64,000 nt of DNA. Source: Cavenderia fasciculata. Its lineage: Eukaryota; Evosea; Eumycetozoa; Acytosteliales; Cavenderiaceae. The notes under the pieces were generated by a model. That model searched no databases, had not been told where the DNA came from, and saw nothing but the letters and a program-made list of their open reading frames with translations. The stretch spans positions 620,001-684,000 of the forward strand of contig NW_004457737.1 in NCBI RefSeq assembly GCF_000203815.1. Direction: 5' to 3'. This document shows, piece by piece, positions 23,016-35,165 of the stretch. The position numbers and the translations under genes are program-made. The first letter of the stretch is position 1. The number at the start of each line of letters is the position of its first letter.

Positions 23016-24984
23016 ATGTCAGAACAAACATCACCAACATTAAAATCAGCCAACAAGAGAGAACAACCACAATGGCACCAACCACAAGGCAAGCCAAGCG
23101 GATTGTTTATCAACAACAGTTTGACCATGTCAAAGAACGAGTTTGTGCCATCATCGGGCACCAAGGACGTCAGCTGGTACATTTGTGGTCCAACCGTCTA
23201 CGACGCATCGCATATGGGTCATGCACGTAGTTACATCTCTTTCGATGTGATTCGTCGTATCATGCGTGACTATATGGGTTTCAACATCATGTACGTCATG
23301 AATATCACCGACATTGACGACAAGATCATCATCAGAGCGCGTGAACGTGGTATCACCCACACCGAGTTGTCACGTGCCTGCGAAGCCTCCTTTTTCGAGG
23401 ACATGAAGGCACTCAATGTGTTGCCACCCGACGCATTGACACGTGTCACTGAATACATCACCGAGATTGTCACCTTTGTCGAAAAGATCATAGAAAATGG
23501 TTTTGCATACGAGTCTAACGGCTCGGTCTACTTTGACACTGTCGCCTACTCCAAGCAACACGATTATGGAAAGTTGGATCCAAACGCCGTCGGAAACGAG
23601 AAGCTCAACAGCGAGGGTGAAGGTGCTCTCTCTGCCGCCGTCTCTGAAAAGCGTAACAACAACGACTTTGCACTCTGGAAAAAGTCAAAAGAGTTGGAAC
23701 CAAAGTGGAACAGCCCATGGGGTGAGGGTCGTCCAGGATGGCACATTGAATGTTCCGCCATGGCATCGGATATCCTCGGACCAAACATTGACATTCATAG
23801 CGGTGGCGAGGATCTCAAATTCCCACATCACGACAATGAAATTGCTCAATCAGAAGCTCATTACAAGTGCAAACAATGGATTAATTATTTCATCCACTCC
23901 GGTCATTTATTAATTGATGGTTCTAAAATGTCAAAATCTCTTAAAAACTTTATTACTATTCAAGTATGAAAACATAGAAAAGAAAATAGAAAAGAAAGAA
24001 AAGAAAATGTATTTATTAATTATTTTATTTTGTTTATTTTTGTAGGAAGCATTAAAAAAATATACAGCACGTCAAATGAGAATGTTATTTTTAATTCATA
24101 AATATGACAAGCCAATGAATTATTCTGTAGAGTCAATGACCAATGCGATCGAGATTGAAAAGATCTTTACCGAGTTTTTCCATTTGGTCAAGGGTATTAT
24201 CCGTAGCACCTCGATTGCTGGCGAGCAAAACTGGGAAAAGGCCGACAAGGAACTCAACGCCGAGTTGCAACAGGCCAAGCGCGACGTCGACAAGTTTATC
24301 ATGGACAACTTTAACACGGTCGACGTCATCCACCGTCTCAAGGAGCTCATCTCCAAGAGCAACATCTACATCAACGACAAGTCGCGTGCACCACGTGTCG
24401 CCATCATCCAAGGTGTTGCAGACTATGTCACCTACATTTTACGTGTCTTTGGTTTGACCGAGGCTGGTGGCGTCGGTTTTGGCGTCGCCGGAGAAGGCAA
24501 CGTCGAAGAGACCATGACACCCATGTTTGACGCCATCGTCGATTTCCGTAACCAAATGCGTTCACTCGCCATTGCCAAGGACACCACCAAGATCCTACAA
24601 GCTTGTGACTCGTTTAGAGACGATGTCCTCCCATTGCACGGTGTCAAGATTGACGATCGTGCAACTGGCAGCACTTGGAAGTTTGAAAACAAGGAGGTCT
24701 TGAGAAAAGAGATGGAGTTGAAAAAGGAGATTGAAAAGAAAAAGCAACAAGACAAGTTGGACAAGCTCAAAAAGGAACAGGAAAAGTTGGAACGCTCCAA
24801 GATCCTCCCAGACCAACTCTTTAAGAGCGAAACTGACAAGTACTCACAATTTGACCAACGTGGTGTTCCAACTCACGACAATACCGGCAAGGAAATCACC
24901 AAATCTCAACTCAAAAAATTAAACTCTACCTATGATGAACACGTTAAAAATCATACCAAATATTTAGAGTCTATCAAGAATTAA
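23016..24984 (+). CDS. cysS: Cysteinyl-tRNA synthetase, 2 exons
   Basis: Class-I synthetase that charges tRNA-Cys. Exons 23016..23963 and 24046..24984 give about 628 residues. HIGH motif: [20 protein letters not shown], where Cys and the later WHIECSAM Cys and the His pair provide the zinc site. KMSKS motif: [12 protein letters not shown], just before the intron. The eukaryotic-type C-terminal helical extension is present, with a Lys/Glu coiled-coil ([20 protein letters not shown]). No presequence, so cytosolic (inference). Codon use is strongly biased to C-ending codons, as expected for high expression. Its stop lies 21 bases inside the 3' end of adhesin-like copy B on the other strand. Confidence 0.95.
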
Positions 24985-27108
24985 ATTAAAAGAATAATAA
25001 TAATAAAACATTTCCATTTCAATTGGGGCTTCTCTATTTGGTGGTCTGTTTGTTGGTGGTCGTTTTATGAATACAATGACTAACACTACTACTATGATAG
25101 AGAGTAGTGCAGCCGATAAGACAACAGCGACTATGATAAATGTCCATTGTTCAGTAGTCTCTTCAGTGCACTCATATGGCAAGTTGGAGTCGTCGCCAAG
25201 AATGAGTGCGTTGAAGACGGGGTCGAGTTCAACCGAATGAGAGAATCTGGGTATGTGGAACGTGGTTAAAAGGTTGAATTTTCGACTTTTCCAGATTTGT
25301 TGAGAGACTGGATCATCGTTGGTGAGAAGTGTTACTTTGGATGGAATGATTGTCGAGTTGTCGATAACCATTCTACTTGCTATCTTACAGTTTAAAAGTG
25401 TTCTTCCAACTTGAACTCTGGTCCATATAATCTGATCACCACGAGATATATCACTTCTGACTTTTAGCTTACCACACTTGTCAAATTCTACTGAATCTGA
25501 TTGTGTATGGAATATCACCTGCAGTGTGTTGATTGGTGATGACCATACCCAATTAATGATTTTGATTCGATATTTGACTGAATTTGGTGATACTTGAATA
25601 TCTTCACCAAGAAATGAAGTGGTGTTGGTGTCTTGGAATTGACCAACTGTGACTTGTAATTGTGTGCGTTGATTGAACATTCTTGCATTAAATACTGATT
25701 CACCGGAAGATGTCTTCTCCTCTTCTTGCGTCCAAGCGAGATTATCTATCGATAATGTTTTAATTATTGATTTGTCTTGATTAATATCACGAATGAATTG
25801 TATACCAGTTGTGAAATTGACAATCACACCAGTGATAGTTTGATCGGTTGATAGTAGTGACGCTCCGTTATCCCAAATGGTTGTGTTTAGGAGTTGACTA
25901 CGATTATCCAATGATGAACAATCCAATAGGGGTTCATGACCACTATCACATTTGCATGTCCCAAATGTTTGGTTGCAAATGCCATGTGCCGAGCAATCGT
26001 TAAGACACTCTTTAGCAAGAGATACAACTTTGGTTGTAAGCATTCCACCAACTCCAATTTTAACAGTATAATTTAGATCGGTTGAATAAGGTTCAACACT
26101 ACCCAATGAACAAGTAATTTGTTGATAGTTGTTTTCAATAAACATTGGTGATTTACATTGACTTCCTTGAATCGAAATCAAAACATATGAACTGTCTCTT
26201 CCAAAATGATTCCCATTGATCGTAACCTGTGATGCTTGTCCAGGTATAATACTAGTAATATTGTCAATCGCCGGTGCATCTGTTATATTAAATGCTATCA
26301 ATGGTGCTTAATAATTAACTTTTTCAATGTTGGATGAAATAGTCTAACCATAAATATCATATGGAATATTATTTGATGGTGTCAAATTTGAAGTATTATT
26401 ATTATAATAGAATTGAGATGGTGTCCCTTTGAATGGACCATTATTTCTTGTAAAGCTGTTATCACTACTGTTGTACGAGACACCCTGCCAAAATCTAAAG
26501 TCAGGGTAGTCTTTGATATTCAATGATCGATTCAAACAATCATACATTTCTTCGGATTCTATTGCACCAATATATGGAGCATTTGGAGTTGCACCAATTT
26601 TGATGTTGTCAATCATCAATCGATTGTCTTTTTGATATTCTCCACCAAATAGAATGGTTGAATAGAATTGGTTGCCCCATCCTATTGAAAATAGAGTATT
26701 GCATTAGAATTAAATAAAACTATAAATAATATTATTTAATCATTTATATACATACAAATATAAGGTTATAGGTTTGAGTATAAACATCATCAACTGAAAT
26801 TGAAATCGGAAGCAATTTGGTAGTTGCATCGAGAGATGTTTCGAGTTTACAAAAAATCTGATTTGGTGATGCAAACATAATATTACAAGTAATATTAGAT
26901 GTTGAAACATTAACAAATACTAGATTATCGGTGCTATCACCAAAGTTATCACCAATCAGTGTAACCAATCCATTGGCAGTGAATGATGGATAGACAGCTT
27001 TGATAAATGGTGGATATGGCTGCCATGCATAGTGTGTTGACTTGACTCCACTGGCATCTTGAACAGTGACACTATGAAATCCAGATAGAGGTGGAACTAT
27101 ACAAGTGG
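24964..27108 (-). pseudogene. Adhesin-like copy B (IPT/TIG + EGF-like + ComC-like domain + membrane segment), 5'-truncated
   Basis: A long open part (26301 to 24964, 445 codons) encodes an IPT/TIG unit (TITGVIV follows later), an EGF-like Cys cluster (CSAHGICNQTFGTCKCDSG), and a large beta-rich domain starting near NTTIWDNGASLLSTDQ, which resembles the membrane-proximal domain of Dictyostelium ComC. It ends in one membrane segment (WTFIIVAVVLSAALLSIIVV) and a short tail. Upstream coding parts (26619-26344 and 26968-26744) match copy A. Against copy A, two in-frame stops lie near 26344 and 26306. The gene breaks off at about 27108, so signal peptide and lectin-like part are missing. A 5'-truncated pseudogene; expression of the 3' ORF alone is possible but would lack a signal peptide. 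Confidence 0.7.
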
Positions 27109-27148
27109 AATAGGAATACTCCTATTTCATATTGACTTGGAATGATGG
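27106..27148 (-). repeat. Fragment of X/Y module spacer at the broken 5' end of copy B
   Basis: On the minus strand this stretch (ATCATTCCAAGTCAATATGA, then GGAGTATTCCTATTCCA) is nearly identical over about 40 bases to 50880-50915, which lies in the spacer between X2 and Y1. It marks the breakpoint of copy B. Confidence 0.7.
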
Positions 27149-27154
27149 TGAACG

Positions 27155-27245
27155 AATATTGCAATCTTTGAATCGACCACACATTCCAAAGCATACCAAC
27201 CACCATAAAGCAAATAAAATGTAAAATTATTTATTCTATCAGTCA
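27155..27245 (+). repeat. Dispersed repeat R, copy R2
   Basis: About 90 bases. Core TGAATCGACCACACATTCCA followed by AAAATGTAAAATTATTTATTC. Similar to 27690-27785 (same strand) and 52565-52655 (opposite strand). Confidence 0.6.
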
Positions 27246-28665
27246 GTTCTTGGGAACATGTCCTGCATTTATAATGGAGCCAAAGAGAAATTAATTGATT
27301 TGTTTGGATTTTAAAAAATGATATAAATAAGTTGACCAATCAAATCAATCTATCTAATGAGTCCCAACTATAGATAATGACTTTAAAACCATAATCATTC
27401 CAATGATTTAATGATCCTTGGTTCTCACGTAACCCTCCTATTACTCCTCAACTGTCTCATCAAATGTTAAATTTATATTAAAAAGCCGATTATAAATCTT
27501 ACTTGTATTTTTTTTTTATCAAATATTAATAAAAGTATGATGGTTCATCAGTCAGTCAGTATGTGTGAGACTAGTGTTGATCAATGATCTCATATGATGA
27601 TGATGAAGATAGACTCATAGAGATATTTAATGGGTGGTTGGGTGGTTGGATTCATAAGGTTTACCTTCATCTTCTAGAAGAGGCAGAGAATTTTAAATAC
27701 AATCTTGGAATCGACCATACCAAAGCATATCAATCACTATTAAGCAAAGGAAATGTAAAATTATATATCCTATCAATCAATCAATCCAACCAGAACCAAT
27801 GAGTTATTTAAAAAATGTCTCTAATCTAAATATCCTTTTCCAATATTATTTATTCTACATTTGGGGATTAATATATATATTATGATTGTTTATCCCTTCA
27901 CCCCAAACCACTTTCCACTTCTCGTCCACCACTACAACCACCACAATTTTTCATCAATTTCCCTAACCATTTCCATCATTTTACAAAAGTAGAATTGAAA
28001 ATATCAAAAAAAATATAAATCAGTGGTCGACCTGTGACCAGTCAGTCAGTCATGGTAGTAGTATTTAAATAATTCTATTTACCATTAATCCTATTTACTA
28101 ATTTGTTTCACTACTACTTACTTAACAATTTACCATTCCCAATAATCATTTCATTTACACTCATACACTACACTTGTTGATTTAGCAATCACCATCTATC
28201 TGCTAGTACATTCATTCATTCATTCATCTATCCATCCATCAATCAATCAATCAATATAATTTCATATTTTCTATATTATTGACAATAATAATAATAATAA
28301 ATTACGAAAAATCGATATCTTCTTTCCTCTCTCCTTACCTTCTTGTTTATTTTGTCCAAAACCAAAAACAAAAAAAGAAAAAGAAAAGTTCTGACTCAAA
28401 AGCAAAGGAAAAGTCTAAATTAATTGTAGTTCAACCACAACGCTTAATTAAAAATAGATAGACAAATAGAATAGACAAATAGATAGACAATTAGATAGAT
28501 AGATACTAATAATAATAATAATTGTAGTAATAATAATAAGATTATTATAATAATCATATTCATCTCATTCATTTAGTAGTCCCATCTATTACTACCTCAC
28601 CCTCGTCTCTCGTCTCTCTCGGTTATAGATAGATATATATAACCTTTTTCAAACTCAAGAGCACA
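27246..28665. other. Intergenic region with short repeats
   Basis: Holds a 72-codon ORF at 27584-27802 that overlaps repeat copy R1, plus (CATT)n/(CCAT)n/(CAAT)n tracts at about 28205-28250 and (ATA)n near 28285. The ORF (starts MISYDDDEDRLIEIFNGWLG) has no recognised domain. No other gene seen. Confidence 0.5.
27690..27785 (+). repeat. Dispersed repeat R, copy R1
   Basis: Core CTTGGAATCGACCATACCAA followed by AAATGTAAAATTATATATCC. Same orientation as R2, 530 bases away; R3 is at 52565-52655 in the opposite orientation. Confidence 0.6.
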
Positions 28666-29992
28666 ATGGTACCAAATAATAATTCGCAAGAAAAGGAATT
28701 GAGTATTAGTATAGATAGTGGATCAAGTCTAAATAATAGTATTGGTTTAAACAACAACAACAACAACAATGTAAAAGAGAAAGAGATTGTATCGATATAT
28801 GATATTATCGACAAGAACAAAGGATTCCTCGTCGCTCTCGGTTACGGTGTAACCTCTGTATCAATCACCTTTTTCAACAAGGCAGTACTCAACTATTATG
28901 GATTCAACTATTCAAACGCACTCACTCTTGGTCAAATGGTCTTTTCACTCTTTTTCCTTCACTTTTTGAAATTATTTAAATATATTAACTATCCAGATTT
29001 AGATTATAATCTATGTAAAAAGGTAATTTAAAATATATATATATAATATATATATATATACTTGTCAAGACTATTATATTGTATACTAATATATATATAT
29101 CTTTTCTTTATTTATTTTTAGTTATTTTCATTATCAACATTATTTATATTAATGGTTGTATCTGGATTGGCAGCACTGGCAAAAACCAATGTACCATTAT
29201 TCAGTGCTCTTAGACGTTTATCAACATTGATTGTAATCGCTGGAGAGAAAGTGCTTCTTGGAAAGGTTACACCTGCTAATGAAATTCAATCGGTCGTTTT
29301 AATGGTAGTCGGTGCAATGATTGCAGGTTGGGGTGATGTCACCTTTGATTTTGTTGGTTCCCTTTATATTTTATTTAATTGTTTTGTTACTGCTGGCTAT
29401 TTAATTTATATTGGTAAATATATAAATGATAAATGATACAAATACAAATATAATAGACGAACAACTAACTAATATTTTGTTTTGATTTATTTTTGGTTTA
29501 GCCAAAAAATCACAAGAAACTGGATTAAATACATTTGGATTAATGTTTTATTGTAATATTTTGTCGCTTCCAGCAACCATTCTTTTAACTCTTTTAACAG
29601 AGGGTAAAGGATTATTGACATTTGAAGGTTATAGTAATCTTGGATTCCAAGTATGTAAAAACAACAAACAAACAAATATATTATTCTTGTACCTAAACAA
29701 TAATATTAACTTTTATTTCTACTAGTTTTGTTTTTTAATGTCATCAGTACAAGCATTTTTGTTAAACTATTTCATCTTTTTGTGTAGTACCTATAATTCA
29801 CCTTTGACAACTAGTATTACTGGTCAAATCAAATCGGTTCTTCAAACTGTCATTGGATTGTTTATGTTTAATGACGTTGTCTTGTCACTTTTATTAATCT
29901 ATGGTTTGTTACTTAGCACGGCTGCCAGTTTCTGGTATACTTTTATTAAATATTCTCAAACTTTAAACAAACAAAGATCTCAAAATAAATAA
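28666..29992 (+). CDS. Nucleotide-sugar transporter (SLC35D/GONST type), 4 exons
   Basis: Golgi/ER antiporter that brings a nucleotide sugar into the lumen (family knowledge; the sugar cannot be read off). Exons 28666..29022, 29122..29413, 29512..29649 and 29726..29992 join in frame to about 350 residues. The N-terminal 45 residues are Ser/Asn-rich cytosolic tail. About ten hydrophobic segments follow. Family blocks: FFNKAVLNYYGFNYSNALTL in the first pair, AKTNVPLFSALRRLSTLIVI in the middle, and STYNSPLTTSITGQIKSVLQ near the C-terminus, which is the most diagnostic. The C-terminus is Lys/Gln-rich. The closest named groups are SLC35D1/D2 and plant GONST1. Confidence 0.88.
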
Positions 29993-30392
29993 ATAAATAA
30001 ATCAAACATTAATTAATTATATATCTATTATTTTTTTTTGTTTATTGGATTAAAATGTTTGGGGAAAATTAAAACACCAATTATTATTATTATTATTATT
30101 ATTAATATTTTTGATTATTATTGAAAAGTACTGGATGATTTTTGTTTTGATTATTTGAAAGGTAGATAAAGATAAGATATTAAACAAAAGAATATTTAAT
30201 CAAAAACTCCCTCTTGAAAAATCAGCCACTTTAGATAATAATTATAATTATTTTTGGTTGAGTTTAAGTTGTTGTTTTGTTTGTGTTTGTTTGTTGAAAT
30301 CCAATTATGTGAATGTGAGTGAACCTTTTTGTTATACTTTTTTTTTTGTTGTTATAGATATATTATTTGTTTGATTGCGATTTCAATTGGGA
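29993..30392. other. Intergenic between convergent genes
   Basis: 400 bases, AT-rich, with an (ATT)n run near 30080-30100. No gene seen. Confidence 0.6.
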
Positions 30393-32051
30393 TTAATCGG
30401 AATGTGGTAAATTATGACTCATTGAAATCTTGTCAACTTGAGGTGGTTTTTGTTCGGTCTTTCTGTTGTGCTTTAAGTGACTTCTGACCAAGTGACCGGC
30501 GGCGAGGGCGGACATTAGGGAGAGTTCACCGGCCATGACAGCACCGGCGACGACACGGGCAAGTTGCTCAGAGTTGGCACCTGGCTTTTCGAGGTTGGCG
30601 CCACGGATCTTGAGGAGGTCGAGACAGGCAGCTTGGGCGGGGAGATGGGTGCCACCGCCGACAGTTCCGACTTCGATCGATGGCATGGTGACAGAGATGT
30701 AGAGATCCTTGCCGTCGTTGATTTGCTCCATCAAAGTGATACAGTTGGACGACTCGACGTTTTGGGCGGGATCTTGACCGGTGGCAATGTAGAGAGCAGT
30801 GACAATGTTGGAGGCGTGGGCGTTGAAACCTCCGACCGAACCGGCCATGGCCGACCCAATGAGATTCTTGTCAATGTTGAGCGAGACGAGCGAGTCGACC
30901 GAGGTCTTGAGGACGTCGCGGACAATGTCGCCCGAGATGATGGCCTCGCAGACGACCGACTTGCCACGACCCTCGAGCCAGTTGATGGCCGATGGCTTCT
31001 TGTCGGTACACACGTTGCCCGAGAGCGAGAGCACGTCAATCTCTGGGAAGTACTCGGTGATGACCTCGAGAGCCTTCTCGACACCCTTGCTGACCATGTT
31101 CATGCCCATGGCATCGCCCGTCGAGCTCTTGAAACGAAGGTATACAAGACGGCCGGCGACGACGACCTTGATCGACTTGAGACGGGCAAAACGCGAGGTG
31201 CTGTTGAATGCCGACGCGATTTGGTAAAAGTTTTCTTGTGTCTCGATCCAGCTCTTGAGCTCGGATGCACGGACGGCGCTGGGGAAACGCACAACGGGGG
31301 CACGGGTCATGCCGTTTTGGAGGACGACCGACTTGGCGCCGCCGCTCTTTGTGATGGCCTTGCAGCCACGGTGGGTCGAGGCGACCAAGCAGCCCTCGGT
31401 CGTGGCCATTGGGATGCTCACCAACTTGCCGTCCAACAACAATGGACCGGCGACACCGACGGGGATGGGGATATAGCCAATAATGTTTTCACAGCAGCTT
31501 CCCAATACATTGGTGTAGTCGTAGTGGTCGAGTGGCAAGTTCTCCATCGACTTTTGGAAATCAACCTTGGATTCGGGTGGCACGACCGTTGGAATAGAGG
31601 CGGGGTCCTCGCCAGAGGTGGCAGCCTTTTCGGCGGCAGCTACCACGGCGGCAGCGTGCAAGGCACGTTGGTGTTCTCTCGAAAGGTCACGAGCCAACAA
31701 TTGACGACGAATGTTGACGGCACGTGTATAGTTTTCGGGCAAACGTGTCTCCAAGTTGTGTGGTTGGATCTCTCCTTTGTCTACCATATCAATAATCTCC
31801 TTGTCACTATACTGTTCAACATTTACACTCTTTGTTTTTGGTGTTTCCTCTTTTACACATGATGGTGGTTTATAATTCTAAAATTAAAAATTCAAATATC
31901 AAAAGGTGAGTCAAAATGATCATGGGATGATGTTGGTTTCAATGTTTGGTTTGTTTGTACTTACATCGGTCGAATAGGAACGAACAAAACTATAGTTGGA
32001 GATTAAACGGCTTTGGTTGGTTCTTAAAGATGAAAATACACTTCTAATCAT
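30393..32051 (-). CDS. hmgA/hmgB: HMG-CoA reductase catalytic domain with presequence-like start, 2 exons
   Basis: Makes mevalonate for sterol and isoprenoid synthesis. Exon 1 (32051..31965) encodes [20 protein letters not shown] and about nine more residues; exon 2 (31877..30393) carries the rest, total about 523 residues. The catalytic signatures are all there: [39 protein letters not shown] (catalytic Glu), [18 protein letters not shown], the [20 protein letters not shown] block and the late [20 protein letters not shown], with the catalytic His in [11 protein letters not shown]. There is no multi-span membrane anchor as in animals and yeast. Exon 1 looks like a mitochondrial presequence (Arg/Ser-rich, no acids for 28 residues), which is unexpected. 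Codons are strongly C/G-ending, implying high expression. Dictyostelids have two paralogues; I cannot assign which. Confidence 0.92.
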
Positions 32052-33059
32052 TTTTCTTTTTCTTTTTTCTTTTTAATTAATACTACAAAATTGTGTTGGG
32101 AAAATAAGGGAAATATTAATATTAATATTATTTCCAAACAAAAAAAATGAAATGAACAACAACAAAGAACAACAACTTTTAAAAAAATGAAACGAAAACT
32201 AAGTAAAGTTGAAGCAAGCTATTATTATTATTAATTATTAATTATTATTATTTGTGTTGGGTAATTGTTTAATTAAACAAAAAAAAAACAGATCTATTAG
32301 ATTAATTTACAAAGGATGAATGAAGGGGGAGGTGACAGGTGGTGGTAGATTATATAATTTATACAACAAGATAGATAGATATGTATTGGAATGTTTGTAT
32401 GTATATGTTTTAAAGAGTTAAATGATGTTGGATTGTTCGTCGTTGTTGTTGTTGTTGTTTAAAAATGACACTACACATTCATATGATGATGATGATGATG
32501 ATCAAGAGAGAATCGATCATTTTAATCGAGCTCTATGTCTGCTGTATTGCAAGAGGAGCCTCACCCTCGGAGGTTTGACATCAACAACATCAAACCCTTT
32601 CCTTCAACCTTTTGACTTCAAACTAAATGTTTCAAAATCATAAGATTTTTGCAAACATGTGTGTTGCCCGCTCTCTTGGCTGCATGTCAAAGATGAATGT
32701 GGGTGGTTTAAACGAATACCATCTCGGGTGTGACGAGGGTGTTGGGGTTGTGTGTGATGAATGGGGTCGTTTTGGTTGTTGTTGTATGACATGAAGTTCC
32801 TGTACATTCTATATAGATCGATCGTTTTTTATATAGTTGTTGGGTTTGGTTTGGTTTCCAAATTGGATTGCTATCTTGATGATATAACTATCGCTATGGT
32901 TGGTTGGATGTTGTTGTTGTTGTTGTTGTCTGACCTGCCCGACGTCGTAGTCGTGAATGGGATGATGGTGTGATCATCATCATCATTCTATTCTATTCCA
33001 TGACTACTACCACTGAGTTTGATTGATTGACTGTCTACTTTTTTACCAAACTATTTTGT

Positions 33060-33096
<37 letters not shown>

Positions 33097-33861
33097 GTTG
33101 TTGATGAATCAAAAACGAAAGATTTATTATATATAAATATAAATATAATTGTTAACCTACCAACAAAAATGGATAATAAAATAAAGGGTAGTCGTCGTCT
33201 GTGTTTTTTAAATATAATGATGAAAAGATGAGGGAGGAGGAGATGGATGATGATTCGGGAATGATGGGATTGGTAGTTCCTTTCTGTTTATCTAATCTAT
33301 CTATCTTTTTATCTTTAATCTGATTGCGCAACACACAGAGAAACACGAGGATCAAAAGGGGAAGTATGATCATCGTCTGATAAAAAAAAAAAAAAAACAA
33401 AAACAAAATTCTCTTGGTTTGAAAAGATATTTTCCTTTTGAGAGCTCATCTCTCTTCTTGGCTCACCAGATGATAGATATCGAACGATCTATCTATATCT
33501 ATCTATCCATTAGTTAAAGAAGAAAGTACAAACAAACAGATAATGAATGATACAGTTAAATAAAAAAATATGAAACTAATACTAATACTAGTACATCCAT
33601 CACCCATACGGGATGATCATCATCGTCACACTATTATGATAATTTTTAATCCAAAGACAGCAGAAAAAAAAAATTTCATTTTAATCAAGAATTGACCAAG
33701 CCACTAAACTAGTTTTGATGAAAAGGACAACATTGTAGTTAGTGTAGTTTGTTGTATTTGTATTGGTTACGTCCACACCTATTTATTTATTTATTTATTT
33801 ATCATTGTTGTTGTATTATATAAAACCCTCCTAAAAGAGAGAAAGAAAGAAAGAAAGAGAA
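32052..33861. other. Long intergenic region between divergent genes
   Basis: About 1.8 kb. Contains a (TTG)n tract at about 33058-33096 and several GATGAT and TTG short tracts. Short ORFs here follow the repeats and I do not support any as genes. Confidence 0.55.
33058..33096 (+). repeat. (TTG)n microsatellite
   Basis: About 13 perfect trinucleotide units outside any coding region. Confidence 0.85.
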
Positions 33862-34570
33862 ATGACAGAAGAAGACTATTTCGAAGATGAAATCATCTTT
33901 GCTGCTGCTAAAAAGTAAAGATAGAAATAGAAAGAGATATGATGATGAATGATGATGTAGAGATACAAGTGATGTAGAGATATTAACCTTTCATTCATTC
34001 ATTTGGTGTTTGTTTTCCTATTATTACTCCTATAGGAATCATATTTCGATGTTACAAGAGTTTCATGAACAAAGAGTCAAGAAGAATGCTTTCAATGCCA
34101 GTTTGACAGATGCACTTGGCAATACGCCACTTCACTATAGTGCCACGTTTGGACACTATGATATCAGCAAGTATTTATTAGAGTTGGGTGCCAACCCAAA
34201 CATACAAAACAAGGCTGGCGAGACAGCCCTCCACAAGGCAGTATGGTACAATCAAATTGAAATTGCCACCTTGCTCATTGAGAAGGGTGCCGATCCAAAC
34301 ATAACCAACAATGCCAAACAAAAGGTGATTGGACTCACAAAGTCTACCGATATGCATGCACTCCTCAATCAAGCAGTTTTGGCACACGCATTTAGCAAGA
34401 GTGATTATGCCGATGAAGATGAAGATGATAATGATGAAGAGGCTGCTGGAAGTGGAAGTGGCAGCGATCAAGGAGGTGTCAAAAAGCCAAAACCAGCAGC
34501 TCCACCAAGAAAATCAAATAACTCAAATTTCCATAGTGATATGATTGCCAATGATAGTGATGATGAATAA
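33862..34570 (+). CDS. Small two-ankyrin-repeat protein, 2 exons
   Basis: Exon 1 (33862..33914) encodes MTEEDYFEDEIIFAAAK; exon 2 (34036..34570) completes about 195 residues. Two good ankyrin repeats (LGNTPLHYSATFGHYDISKY; AGETALHKAVWYNQIEIATL) are followed by an acidic stretch (residues 135-148) and a Pro/Ser tail. Size, two central repeats and acidic end resemble yeast Yar1, a chaperone of ribosomal protein uS3, but this is only a resemblance in layout; other small ankyrin adaptors fit as well. Confidence 0.85.
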
Positions 34571-35165
34571 ATCAATCACATAATTAATTAAATAATAATA
34601 TTAAATAATAATAATAATAACATGTAATAAATCTCCAAATATATGTACCTAGTTTGAGTAGTAGCACCCCCAACACAACAATAATTCATTCAAAAAAAAA
34701 CAACTCTCCTCTCCTCCGAACCATCCCCCCCAAATCATCCTTTAAAAAATTATTCTTTTAAAATGTCTAATCTAAATTTGCTCATCTCTCTCTCTGTGAT
34801 CAAAAGACTGTATAGGATAGAAAAAAGTTTTAAGGTAATGTCTGTCTTTGTCTTGTCTGGTTTCTTGTGTCTTAATGTTTAGGTTATTATCACCGTGTGA
34901 TTATAATGTACGTCCGCGCTTCAAGCGAAAGTGTCGATTATCAGAATTGATGTTTTTCTTTCAACAAGAGGTGATGTCTAAAAAAAAAATGGGTGGGGAA
35001 ATTTTCAAATAATTTTTTTTAGTGCAGTTGCCCGCTGACCTCTCATCAACATCATCACAGACAGACTCTCTTATCACTTTATTTTTATTTATTTATTTTA
35101 CATACTTTTATATATATATTTATTTATTTACAGAGACATAGACATTAGACATTAGAGAGAATATA
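34571..35165. other. Intergenic, promoter region of cortexillin
   Basis: 595 bases. Includes a pyrimidine-rich part at 34700-34800 and a GC-richer piece near 34905-34935. No ORF or RNA gene supported. Confidence 0.55.

Noticed and set aside
24133-24839. Several frames inside cysS exon 2 on both strands
   Set aside because: Shadows from C-ending codon bias.
30564-31862. Long open frame on the strand opposite HMG-CoA reductase (432 codons)
   Set aside because: It is a mirror of the strongly biased codons of HMG-CoA reductase; its protein is low-complexity Asp/Gly/Val-rich and matches nothing known.
33149-33406. Short minus-strand ORF with a hydrophobic start
   Set aside because: The hydrophobic start is mostly a homopolymer T run; the rest has no domain. 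Not supported as a gene.
34900-34940. tRNA-like or small RNA candidate in the GC-richer piece before cortexillin
   Set aside because: No tRNA B-box (GTTCRANNC) and no cloverleaf could be formed by eye.
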